DNA of 37,543 bases from an uncultured Verrucomicrobiota bacterium (lineage in GTDB: Bacteria > Verrucomicrobiota > Verrucomicrobiia > Verrucomicrobiales > DEV007), in NCBI GenBank assembly GCA_902510815.1, contig CABXDI010000012.1:1-37543 (forward strand). The letters run 5' to 3'. The stretch's first letter is position 1. Every line of letters begins with the position of its first letter. Below the pieces are notes generated by a model. It did not search any database. It was not told where the DNA came from and saw only the letters and a program-made list of their open reading frames with translations. Positions 15,647-23,817 of the stretch are shown here, one piece after another. The position numbers and the translations under genes are program-made.

Positions 15647-16909
15647 TTAAACAAGATCCATTATTGATCCAAAGTTTGGATCAATGAGTCTTCGGTAAGT
15701 TCTTATGGCTAATCTATCAGTCATCTCCGATATAATATCACTAATAATCCTAGCCTTCTCTTGATCGCTTTGGGCGCTGGTTATTAGATTTTCACTATCT
15801 GAACCAAGAAGAAGAAGAGGTTTTGTTTTCTTTGTAATATAATTATCTGAAAGAATTTTGAATAGTTCTCCTAGTATTCGTGAGGCTTTATGATCAAGTT
15901 GCTGAAGCTGAGGAGATTTAAAAACTAAATCGAGTGCAATTTTTTTATAGAGTTTAGACTCTGCTGAAATTTCTTCATCTACTTGAATGTTATACCTGTA
16001 TCTTGAGGTTTTGGATGACATAAAGTTTTGGTCAGATGCAATGAGCGTAGCTGCTGCTATAAAATCTCCGACCTTTCGCCCCATTAGAGGCTCTAGCCTT
16101 TTCCTTTTTATGGAACGACAAATCGTCTCTATGTGTTTTGCATCGTCCTTACTAATCTCATTATTTTCTGCCCAGCTTTCTAATTTTTCTAAATTAATAA
16201 ATCCTGCATTGTTTCCATCAACGATATCATTGAGCGAGTATGCGGTATCATCTGCCCAATCCATTATCTGACATTCAACGGATTTAAAGCTGTTCCGTTT
16301 TTTTCCAGGAGAAAATTTGATAACATCATCAAGTCCATCAAAAACGAAATCGAGATGATCTGATTGGTAGTCGTATATAAAATGGTTTGGAGAATCAGGA
16401 TTTTCAGAAAGAAGAGTTTTATATTTTAGAGTTGAATCCAAAAATGCTCGAGTTGGGTTCATTCCTGATTGTCCATAAATGGTTTCTGCGAGAAGTCTTA
16501 GGGTTTGGGCGTTCCCTTCAAAACCTCCCATCTTAAGCATCATCAGATGAAGCGCTCTTTCTCCTGCATGTCCAAAAGGTGGGTGGCCAAGATCATGAGA
16601 AAGGCATGATGCTTCAACAAGATCAGGATCTATAAAATGATCCTTATTAAGGTGTTCACTTGTAGATTTTATTCTATTGCAAATTGATCTTCCGATTTGT
16701 GCTACCTCTAATGAATGAGTAAGGCGTGTTCGATAAAAATCATATTCACCGGATAAGAAAACTTGTGTTTTGCTCTGTAGTTTTCGAAATGCTGAAGTGT
16801 AAATTATTCTGTCTCGGTCAATTTGAAATGGTGTTCTATAGTCATCTGGCCGTGGATCACCGTTTTCATACCTTGGAGTGATATCAAATTGATTATAGAA
16901 TTGGTTCAT
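15647..16909 (-). CDS. dgt: dGTPase (deoxyguanosine triphosphate triphosphohydrolase), paralogue 2
   Basis: This second dNTP triphosphohydrolase is 420 residues from the ATG at 16909. The HD metal site is His65 (RTRLTHSLEV) with His105-Asp106 (CLSHDLGHPPFGHAGE) and the later Asp in DWADDTAYSLNDIVDG. The substrate-loop motif RDRIIYTSAFRKLQSKTQVF is also present. It differs from the 6217-7374 paralogue throughout outside the HD motifs and has extra helical inserts, so it is an old paralogue rather than a recent copy. It is also closer to the Dgt type that carries SDRTAYSLND-like motifs. The open frame extends to a TTG at 16930 overlapping trpG, but homology begins after the ATG, which gives a 17-base spacer. 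Co-transcription with trpG is likely. Confidence 0.92.
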   Translation of the reverse strand: MNQFYNQFDITPRYENGDPRPDDYRTPFQIDRDRIIYTSAFRKLQSKTQVFLSGEYDFYRTRLTHSLEVAQIGRSICNRIKSTSEHLNKDHFIDPDLVEASCLSHDLGHPPFGHAGERALHLMMLKMGGFEGNAQTLRLLAETIYGQSGMNPTRAFLDSTLKYKTLLSENPDSPNHFIYDYQSDHLDFVFDGLDDVIKFSPGKKRNSFKSVECQIMDWADDTAYSLNDIVDGNNAGFINLEKLESWAENNEISKDDAKHIETICRSIKRKRLEPLMGRKVGDFIAAATLIASDQNFMSSKTSRYRYNIQVDEEISAESKLYKKIALDLVFKSPQLQQLDHKASRILGELFKILSDNYITKKTKPLLLLGSDSENLITSAQSDQEKARIISDIISEMTDRLAIRTYRRLIDPNFGSIMDLV

Positions 16910-16926
16910 AAACAGTTTCGTTAAAA

Positions 16927-17496
16927 TCAAAACTGAAGGAAATTATTTAGTAATTTCTTGCCTTCTCCAGTCAGTATTGATTCTGGATGAAACTGAACCC
17001 CATACACTGGATACTCCTTGTGTTGTACGCCCATGATTTCATTTTCGTCGGTGACAGCCGTAGCTGTTATTTTTAGGCTGTCAGGAAAATCGTTCTTATT
17101 TATTAGTAGTGAATGATAACGGGTCGCTTCAAATGGATTAGGCATATCTTTAAATACCCCTCTACTGTTATGCTCTACCATTGAAGTTTTTCCGTGCATT
17201 AGATTATTTGCGCGAATTATTTCTCCTCCATAGACTTGACCTATACATTGATGCCCTAAACAGACCCCAAGAGTTGGTATCTCTTTACCAAATTCCCTTA
17301 TAACATCACAACTAATACCGGCTTCTTTTGGGGTACAAGGACCTGGAGAGATGCAAATCTTAGATGGGCTAAGTTCTCTAATTTCATTAATGGTGATTTC
17401 ATCATTCCTTCGTATTTCCATTGATGCACCGAGTTCCCCAAAGTATTGAACCAAATTATAAGTGAAGGAATCGTAGTTATCGATAACAAGTAGCAT
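16927..17496 (-). CDS. trpG: Anthranilate/aminodeoxychorismate synthase glutamine amidotransferase
   Basis: This is the glutaminase subunit that feeds ammonia to anthranilate synthase (tryptophan) and/or aminodeoxychorismate synthase (folate); many bacteria use one protein for both. The 189-residue class-I amidotransferase has the N-terminal [17 protein letters not shown], the oxyanion strand [12 protein letters not shown], the nucleophile Cys79 in [15 protein letters not shown], and the His170-Glu172 pair in [17 protein letters not shown] is also typical. No trpE, pabB or trpD lies beside it, so TrpG and PabA cannot be told apart. Its neighbour is the dGTPase paralogue, which has no obvious link. 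Confidence 0.93.
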   Translation of the reverse strand: MLLVIDNYDSFTYNLVQYFGELGASMEIRRNDEITINEIRELSPSKICISPGPCTPKEAGISCDVIREFGKEIPTLGVCLGHQCIGQVYGGEIIRANNLMHGKTSMVEHNSRGVFKDMPNPFEATRYHSLLINKNDFPDSLKITATAVTDENEIMGVQHKEYPVYGVQFHPESILTGEGKKLLNNFLQF

Positions 17497-17596
17497 TTTA
17501 GTACTGTGGGTTTAGCTTTCTAAGATGAAAGCCATGTACATTTTGACATGAGGTTTAATTTAATCAATTATTGATCTTTTGGTTATTTGATTGTCT

Positions 17597-17625
17597 CTGA
17601 CGATCTGACTTTATTAAAGTATAAT
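17597..17625 (+). promoter_or_regulatory. Candidate promoter for the coiled-coil gene
   Basis: A -35-like CTGACG (4 of 6), a 17-base spacer and a perfect -10 TATAAT (17620-17625) predict a transcript starting near 17632. That would leave a leader of about 34 bases before the ATG at 17666. Confidence 0.45.
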
Positions 17626-17665
17626 TTGTGAGATACTTTTAGAACTCAAATACTACCCTAATATT

Positions 17666-19003
17666 ATGGCTAGACCAGTAGGTGAAGAAGAAGACAATGT
17701 ACCCAAAGCTATTAGTCGTCCCGAAGGTGGATGGTTTGCAAGAATTTGGGATGAACGCAACGGGGGGGCGAAGAGAATGATAAAGCTTGGAAGATCTGAA
17801 GCTTTCACTATCTGGATATCTAAAGATTATTCATCAATTAATGGGGTCAGTAATATTTCCTCTGTATTCGAAGCATTAAGAGAAAAGGAATTAATTTCTT
17901 TGCCTTCATCTCAAGCATTTACTGTATGGTCTAAAGCTTTACCAAAGAGTGATGGTTCAATTGAATCCATTCCGTCTATTCCGGAAGAAGCTTTTGATGC
18001 CAATTCAGACAATATGAATCATTTTTCTAATTATGAGCATCGACCTTTTACTGTATGGACTACGGAAGAGGCTCTGATGAAATCTAGGGTTTCTGAAATT
18101 CATCTTATTGCAGATGGAGATGATGATTCGTCTGAAGCTATAGAGGATGTTGTGACAGGAGATTCAGCTCAGGGAAATTCTGAACATATAGAGGAAGTTG
18201 AAAAATCACATAAGGGTCGATCTATTTTCTTTCCTGTAGCTTGCTCTTTGATTTTATTGACTTGTATAATTTGGATGTTTTTTAAGGCCTCTCAATTAGA
18301 CAGTCTTAGTACAAAAAATAATGAGCTAAAAGGGGAGGTGGATAAATACAAAAATGATATTTCTGAGAAGAATCTGGAGATGGAAAATATTAACCAAAAA
18401 GCGCTTAGGCTTGAGCGTAATCTAAGAGATAATCAGTTAAAATTTCAGAGGTCTACGGCAAATGCTAAAGAGGTTAATAGACTTGAAATGAAAAAAGCGA
18501 ACGAAGTCCTTCAAGGTAAACTTGAGGAGATAAAGACTTTAACGGGACAAGTTCAAACTGATCAAAAGAACTATGAGAATAAAGAGAAGATTTTTTTGAG
18601 GCAAATAACTGATTTCAAAGCTCAGATATCTAATTTGAAATCTACCAATTTGGAAAAAATGAATGCGCTTAAAAAGGTTCAGATCGTGTTGCAAGAAAGC
18701 AACCAAAAAAATGAAGCCTTGAACACAGCCTTGAACAAAGAGGTCTCTGCCTTGAGAAGTGACCTTAGTGATTCTGCAGAATTATTAAAGCAATCTAGAG
18801 TTGAATATGAAAAACGAATCACCCAAGAAAAGACTGAATGGAATAAATTAAAGGCTTCTCTAGAAAAGGAGTTAACTGAAAAAAAGAAAGTACAGGAAGA
18901 TTTAGAAATAACAAAGGATCGACTTGATAAGGCCGAAGCGGAAATTAATGAATTAAATAAAAAAATTAAAGAGCTTGAGGAGGCTCAATCTTCCTCTCAG
19001 TGA
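17666..19003 (+). CDS. Unrecognised one-TM coiled-coil protein with three FT(I/V)W motifs
   Basis: I do not recognise this 445-residue protein. The N-terminal cytoplasmic-type part (1-185) is acidic and carries a motif three times: SEAFTIW (44-50), SQAFTVW (82-88) and RPFTVW (126-131). The copies are about 38 and 43 residues apart. An additional GGWFARIW lies at 21-28. One transmembrane segment follows (about 187-206, FFPVACSLILLTCIIWMFF). From about 210 to the end there is an almost unbroken, Lys/Glu-rich predicted coiled coil with no globular interruption. The topology suggests a membrane-anchored rod, with short linear motifs on one side as docking sites. The gene is monocistronic, with its own promoter candidate, and is divergent from trpG. 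Confidence 0.6.
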   Translation: MARPVGEEEDNVPKAISRPEGGWFARIWDERNGGAKRMIKLGRSEAFTIWISKDYSSINGVSNISSVFEALREKELISLPSSQAFTVWSKALPKSDGSIESIPSIPEEAFDANSDNMNHFSNYEHRPFTVWTTEEALMKSRVSEIHLIADGDDDSSEAIEDVVTGDSAQGNSEHIEEVEKSHKGRSIFFPVACSLILLTCIIWMFFKASQLDSLSTKNNELKGEVDKYKNDISEKNLEMENINQKALRLERNLRDNQLKFQRSTANAKEVNRLEMKKANEVLQGKLEEIKTLTGQVQTDQKNYENKEKIFLRQITDFKAQISNLKSTNLEKMNALKKVQIVLQESNQKNEALNTALNKEVSALRSDLSDSAELLKQSRVEYEKRITQEKTEWNKLKASLEKELTEKKKVQEDLEITKDRLDKAEAEINELNKKIKELEEAQSSSQ

Positions 19004-19007
19004 ATTT

Positions 19008-20141
19008 TTACTCCTTAGTTAGGATAATCTCTTGAATGTCCATAACAGCAACCCCCTTTTTATTTATCGGTCGAACTTCTAGTTTTTTAAGGCCTGCCTC
19101 TTCTATTTGAAGAGTTCCGAGCGTTAGGTTTTTCCAGTTTTGAAAACCTCCAGTGTCTTCAACTTCAAACGATAATTTCTGATCACCTAGAATGATAGAA
19201 GCCGTGCTACCACCATGGCCTTTCCCGCACCCTTGGCGAACTGTGACTTTGTATTTGCCGGGCTGATTAACAGTAAAATCCCATGATGCCCAATCCGAAG
19301 GATTAGACCAATATCCAAGACATCGTTTTTTTGAGGCAGGCTCATACCTCAAAGTAACACCGTTTACTTTAGAGTCCATTGAGTGAAGTAATATATTACT
19401 ACCCGACTGAATGATTTCTTTTCCTTCAGAAGTCGGAACAAGTACGAGAGATTTAAAATTCATAACGGCTCCCCCTTGTTTATCTATAGCATTGATTGAT
19501 ACCTGATATTTGCCGCTTTTAGGTAAGTAGATTTTTCCTAGTTTAACGGTATCGTAATGGTACCAACTATCAGTATGATTGATATTGGATACAATCGACT
19601 TGCTTCCAATTTGTATTTTTATTTTGGATTCCTTGGCGGCTAATGAATAAGTGAGTTCAAGGTCATACATCCCCCAGCGACTGGCATTATAATTCCAGAA
19701 TAAAGAATCCTCCTCATTGCTCCAAAAGCCTATTCTGTAATTTCCAGGATCTTTTTCCAGTTTAGCTGTTTCTCCTTTGATCTTAGCGTCGAGTGAAGAA
19801 AAAATGATCCGCCCATCACTGAGCTGCTTAGAATTTTCTGCAGTTTCAACTTCGATTAAATGTTTTTTACTTCTATCTAATTCAATCGCTATACGGTTTA
19901 ATTTTTGATCATGCTCAAATCTTGATATTTTTTTATCAATAACAACCTTGATAATATTGGGTGAGCTTGAGGGTAGAAGTAGTCTTTCGACTGATTTACT
20001 AGCAGGAATTTCTGCGAGATAGGTATTAGGTTTGCCGGATACGGCCGAAAATTGAGACCAAACACCTAAGTGTACTGCTTTTTCAGCTGGCGATTGTAAT
20101 ATTAGTATTGAAAATAAAAAAATTGTGAGAATTCTGCTCAT
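19008..20141 (-). CDS. Secreted protein with two tandem carbohydrate-binding-like modules
   Basis: This is a 377-residue exported protein with a signal peptide (about 1-19). Two homologous beta-sandwich modules follow a unique N-terminal region. The repeat is visible from parallel motifs: IGFWSNEEDSLFWNY with GMYDLELTYS in the first, and LGYWSNPSDWASWDF with GKYKVTVRQG in the second. Both modules end in lists such as GGAVMNFKSLVLVP and GVAVMDIQEIILTK. Modules of this look occur at the ends of PVC sulfatases and alpha-L-fucosidase-like enzymes, where they are thought to bind carbohydrate. No catalytic domain is seen. It is divergent from the DUF1080 gene, sharing a 91-base spacer with an inverted repeat, so joint control is plausible. 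Confidence 0.65.
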   Translation of the reverse strand: MSRILTIFLFSILILQSPAEKAVHLGVWSQFSAVSGKPNTYLAEIPASKSVERLLLPSSSPNIIKVVIDKKISRFEHDQKLNRIAIELDRSKKHLIEVETAENSKQLSDGRIIFSSLDAKIKGETAKLEKDPGNYRIGFWSNEEDSLFWNYNASRWGMYDLELTYSLAAKESKIKIQIGSKSIVSNINHTDSWYHYDTVKLGKIYLPKSGKYQVSINAIDKQGGAVMNFKSLVLVPTSEGKEIIQSGSNILLHSMDSKVNGVTLRYEPASKKRCLGYWSNPSDWASWDFTVNQPGKYKVTVRQGCGKGHGGSTASIILGDQKLSFEVEDTGGFQNWKNLTLGTLQIEEAGLKKLEVRPINKKGVAVMDIQEIILTKE

Positions 20142-20169
20142 ATTGTCATATTAAACAAAGTTTCCTTGA

Positions 20170-20189
20170 AGGTAAACCTCCCTTTACCT
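20170..20189. promoter_or_regulatory. Candidate operator: perfect 7-bp inverted repeat
   Basis: AGGTAAA-CCTCCC-TTTACCT is a perfect inverted repeat in the spacer between two divergent secreted-protein genes. A TATAAT (20204-20209) lies 14 bases downstream of the repeat. A -35 element at normal spacing would therefore fall inside the repeat, so a bound protein could repress or activate the operon. No regulator gene is present in the window. Confidence 0.45.
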
Positions 20190-20203
20190 AAGTTTCTAAT
20201 CGT

Positions 20204-20209
20204 TATAAT
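20204..20209 (+). promoter_or_regulatory. Candidate -10 element of the DUF1080 operon
   Basis: A perfect TATAAT lies 23 bases upstream of the ATG at 20233. No good -35 match exists at 16-18 bases upstream, as is usual for an activator-dependent promoter, but this is also what a chance AT-rich match would look like. Confidence 0.35.
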
Positions 20210-20232
20210 ATCTAAGCAAAATCACTCAATTT

Positions 20233-23200
20233 ATGACTAAAAAAATTCTAACTCTATTTTCTCTTCTAGGCATTATTCAAGTTTGTGCACTCGATGCCAA
20301 AGATCTATTTAATGGTAAAGACCTTTCAGGTTGGAGCGGCAATCCAGATTTCTGGAAAGTTGAAAACGGTGTCATTGTCGGAGAGACAACAAGCCAAAAG
20401 AAGACTTCAGGCAATACTTTCTTGATTTGGGAAGGAGGTAACATCGGGGATTTTGAATTAAGTTTAAAGGCAAGGGTAATAGGAAACAATAACTCAGGCA
20501 TTCAATACCGCTCTAAAGTTCTGAATGCAAAAACATGGTCAGTGGGAGGTTACCAAATGGACATGCATCCGGCTCCAAATTATCTTGGAATGATGTATGA
20601 GGAGCGAGGGCGAGGTATTATTGCTCAGCGAGGACAGAGTGTAGTTATAGATACAAAAGGAAAAAGAACATCCAAAGGTAATCCAGAAAAAGAAAAAAGT
20701 GATGACCTCTCTAAATGGAATGAATTTAAGATTTCGGCTATCGGTAATAAGCTCACTCATATGGTGAATGGTAAAGTTACTGTCAGTCTTGAAGATAATG
20801 AAACTGGTAAAAAATCTAATACAGGAGTGATTGCTTTACAGCTTCATGCTGGCGGTCCCATGAAGCTTGAAGTCAAAGATATCTCTCTAGTAAGTAAAGA
20901 TAAGAAAACATCAAAAAAGTTTAATACCCAAATTTCTGATAATGTTAAATTGATTAATGCAGTTAATCCAAATGTACTGCCTTCAGTAAAGTGGATTTGG
21001 AATGATGAGTCCGCAGGAACAGAAACTATTTTTGCCAGGCGTCAGTGGACATTAAGTTCTCCTCTTAAATCCTCTAAGTTAAGTATTACCTGTGACAATG
21101 GATTCACAGCTTTCGTTAATGGTCAAAAAGTTGGTTCTGGTAATCAGTGGGACACTCATTACGAATTTGATATTAAAAAATATCTTCATAATGGAGACAA
21201 TGTTCTTGCTGTTGAAGCTCACAATGAGGGTGCAGTCGCTGGTTTGGCAGCTAAGGTTAAGTTAGTCTCTGCTAACGGCTCCACTAGGCAGATCGTAAGT
21301 GATAATGAGTGGATTGTTGCAAATAAGAAGGCTAGTGGTTGGATGGCGCCAAGTGTGGACACTACTGGTTGGAAAAATGCTGTAGTTACCGGAAAAATGG
21401 GTGATTCACCTTGGGGAGATGTTTTTTCCAAGAAGCCTGGTTTTGCCGTTGCTGTAGCGGCTAAAGGATCTGCAAAAGTTCATCCTAAAGGTTTTGAAGT
21501 AGAAAAGATTTATAATGTCCCTAAAGGACAACAAGGATCTTGGGTTTCAATGGCAGTTGATTCAAAGGGCAGGCTATATTGTGGAGACCAGGGAGGTCAG
21601 GGCATCTTTAGAATTACTTTAAGTTCGGAAGAGCCAGTCATTGAAAAAGTCCCTGTCCCAGTTTCTGGAGCCCAAGGATTATTATGGGCATTTGATTCTT
21701 TGTATGCTTGTACCAACGGAGGAAAGCCTGGTTCGGGTTTGTATCGAATTACTGATTCTGATGGAGATGACGTTTTGGATAAAGTTCAAGATATGAGAAA
21801 GTTTAAAGGAGGAGGTGAGCATGGGCCGCATGCGGTTTCGTTGTCGCCAGATGGAAAACATTTGTATATTATTGGTGGAAACCATACTGCTGTTCCAGAG
21901 CCAGAATCTTCCGCATTAAAAATGAACTATGCTGAAGATCAATTGCTGCCTCGGATGCCTGATGCAAGAGGTCATGCTAGAAATATTAGAGCTCCAGGAG
22001 GTTGGATAGCTCGTACTGATCCTGATGGAAAATCTTTTCACTTATATTCTGCGGGTTTTCGTAATCAGTATGATATTGCATTCAATAAAGATGGAGAAAT
22101 GTTCACTTATGATTCTGATATGGAATGGGATAGTGGAACGCCTTGGTATCGTCCAACTAGAATCTATCATGTAACTAGTGGATCAGAGTTTGGATGGCGA
22201 ACAGGAACTGGTAAATTTCCTGAATGGTATCCGGATGTCTTGCCACCAACTTTAGATATTGGTCCGGGTTGCCCTACGGGTGTTATGTCAGGTTTAGGAT
22301 CTAAATTTCCTGCCAAATATCAGGATGCGATCTATGCGTTTGATTGGACTTATGGAACTATTTACGCAATTCATATGACCCAAGACGGAGCATCTTACAG
22401 TGCCGAAAAAGAGGAGTTTGTTACAGGCGTTCCTCTTAATGTTACAGACGGTGTGATAGGTAAAGATGGTAATATGTATTTTGCTGTAGGAGGCAGAGGA
22501 ACTCAATCTGCCCTGTATCGTGTTAAGTATTCAGGAAGTGATTCAACTGCAGCCATTAAAAGTAAAGTTTCTTCTGAAAGCAAATTAAGAGAAACTAGAA
22601 GATCTATGGCAGCTTTTCATGGTAAGGCTGTTCCAGGATCAATTGATAAGATTTGGCCTAATCTAGGTCATCAGGACCGTTTCATTAGATATTCTGCTCG
22701 GGTTGCATTAGAGCATCAACCTGTCGTTGAGTGGCAGGAAAAAGCCCTTGAAGAAGAAGATCCGCAAACACTGCTTTCAGCGCTTCTTGCGTTAGCTCGT
22801 CAAGGAGATGTAGCGTTACAGGGTGATATTCTAAATGCTCTTTCAATGCTTCAAGTTTCAGAAATGTCTGAGGCCCAAAAGCTAGATGCCCTCAGAGTCA
22901 TGGGGCTAACCTTTATTCGTATGGGTGGGCCTGACGAGGAGACTGCTCGAGAAATTGCTGAAGCGATCTCTCCACTCTATCCCGCAGCAACTGATGCTAT
23001 GAATAGAGAGTTGGTAGCAATGTTGGTCTACTTGAAAGCTGAAGATGTTCTAGCTAAGACTATTCCATTGATGAGTCAGGAAGCCGCTGGGCTCGAGGAG
23101 ATTGAGTTTGATGATGGTTTATTAAGCAGATCAGGACAGTACGGTAAATCATTTCAAAATCAAAAAGCAAGCAATCCACAAAGGCAGCAGATATGGTATG

Positions 23201-23802
23201 CATATGCACTAAAAAATGTTGAGAATGGATGGAGCGAGGGGCTTAGAAATCAATTCTTTAGCTGGTTTGCTAAGTCTAGAAACTTTAAAGGAGGGGCGAG
23301 CTTTGGAGGTTTTATTGATAACTTTAGGAAAGAATCCCTCAGTAAAATTAAAGATGCAAACACTCGGGCTGAGATGGACTCACTTAGTAAAAAACAGATA
23401 ACACTTGTTCCAGAAGGATTTGAAAATGCTAGGATACTTAAAGTGGGAGCAAAGCCAGGAATGAAATTTGATATTGAGTCGTTAGAAGTAAAATCAGGTG
23501 AGATGGTAGGTGTTGAATTTACAAATAATGATCCTACTGGTCTGATGCACAATCTTGCAGTCTGTGCTCCTGGAAGCAGGCAAAAAGTCATCGCTTCTGC
23601 GTTGACCATTGGCCCGAAGGCTATTGAACAAAACTTCGTTCCCGATATCCCCGAAGTAATTGCTTCAACTCCTCAAGTTGCCCCTGGAAGAAAATACACA
23701 TTGTACATGAAGGTTCCGGCTAAAGCTGGTGATTATGTTTATGTGTGTACGTATCCAGGTCATGGCCAAGTTATGTTTGGCACCTTAAAGGTCAAAGAAT
23801 GA
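20233..23802 (+). CDS. DUF1080 / jelly-roll / beta-propeller / azurin-like cupredoxin multidomain protein
   Basis: This is a 1189-residue exported protein with a signal peptide (about 1-20). Domains in order are: a DUF1080 (3-keto-disaccharide hydrolase-like) concanavalin fold (about 22-220: LFNGKDLSGW, NSGIQYRS, GVIALQLHAGG); a jelly-roll module (about 250-345: WIWNDESAG, ITCDNGFTAFVNG); a six-bladed-type PVC sugar-dehydrogenase propeller (about 420-765: FRNQYDIAFNKDGEMF, SEFGWRTGTGKFPEWYPD); an alpha-helical HEAT-like region (about 785-930); and a C-terminal cupredoxin (about 1075-1189). The cupredoxin has the azurin-type copper ligands His1106 (GLMHNLAV), Cys1172, His1177 and Met1181 (CTYPGHGQVM, spacing C-x4-H-x3-M). 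Related PVC proteins often end in a haem domain; here no CxxCH is present. The likely role is periplasmic oxidation or hydrolysis of a carbohydrate with electron relay through copper. Confidence 0.85.
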   Translation: MTKKILTLFSLLGIIQVCALDAKDLFNGKDLSGWSGNPDFWKVENGVIVGETTSQKKTSGNTFLIWEGGNIGDFELSLKARVIGNNNSGIQYRSKVLNAKTWSVGGYQMDMHPAPNYLGMMYEERGRGIIAQRGQSVVIDTKGKRTSKGNPEKEKSDDLSKWNEFKISAIGNKLTHMVNGKVTVSLEDNETGKKSNTGVIALQLHAGGPMKLEVKDISLVSKDKKTSKKFNTQISDNVKLINAVNPNVLPSVKWIWNDESAGTETIFARRQWTLSSPLKSSKLSITCDNGFTAFVNGQKVGSGNQWDTHYEFDIKKYLHNGDNVLAVEAHNEGAVAGLAAKVKLVSANGSTRQIVSDNEWIVANKKASGWMAPSVDTTGWKNAVVTGKMGDSPWGDVFSKKPGFAVAVAAKGSAKVHPKGFEVEKIYNVPKGQQGSWVSMAVDSKGRLYCGDQGGQGIFRITLSSEEPVIEKVPVPVSGAQGLLWAFDSLYACTNGGKPGSGLYRITDSDGDDVLDKVQDMRKFKGGGEHGPHAVSLSPDGKHLYIIGGNHTAVPEPESSALKMNYAEDQLLPRMPDARGHARNIRAPGGWIARTDPDGKSFHLYSAGFRNQYDIAFNKDGEMFTYDSDMEWDSGTPWYRPTRIYHVTSGSEFGWRTGTGKFPEWYPDVLPPTLDIGPGCPTGVMSGLGSKFPAKYQDAIYAFDWTYGTIYAIHMTQDGASYSAEKEEFVTGVPLNVTDGVIGKDGNMYFAVGGRGTQSALYRVKYSGSDSTAAIKSKVSSESKLRETRRSMAAFHGKAVPGSIDKIWPNLGHQDRFIRYSARVALEHQPVVEWQEKALEEEDPQTLLSALLALARQGDVALQGDILNALSMLQVSEMSEAQKLDALRVMGLTFIRMGGPDEETAREIAEAISPLYPAATDAMNRELVAMLVYLKAEDVLAKTIPLMSQEAAGLEEIEFDDGLLSRSGQYGKSFQNQKASNPQRQQIWYAYALKNVENGWSEGLRNQFFSWFAKSRNFKGGASFGGFIDNFRKESLSKIKDANTRAEMDSLSKKQITLVPEGFENARILKVGAKPGMKFDIESLEVKSGEMVGVEFTNNDPTGLMHNLAVCAPGSRQKVIASALTIGPKAIEQNFVPDIPEVIASTPQVAPGRKYTLYMKVPAKAGDYVYVCTYPGHGQVMFGTLKVKE

Positions 23803-23817
23803 TGGAATAGTCGAACA

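Noticed and set aside
16910-16930. TTG start extending the second dGTPase into trpG
   Set aside because: The extra seven residues show no homology, and the ATG at 16909 leaves a normal 17-base spacer.
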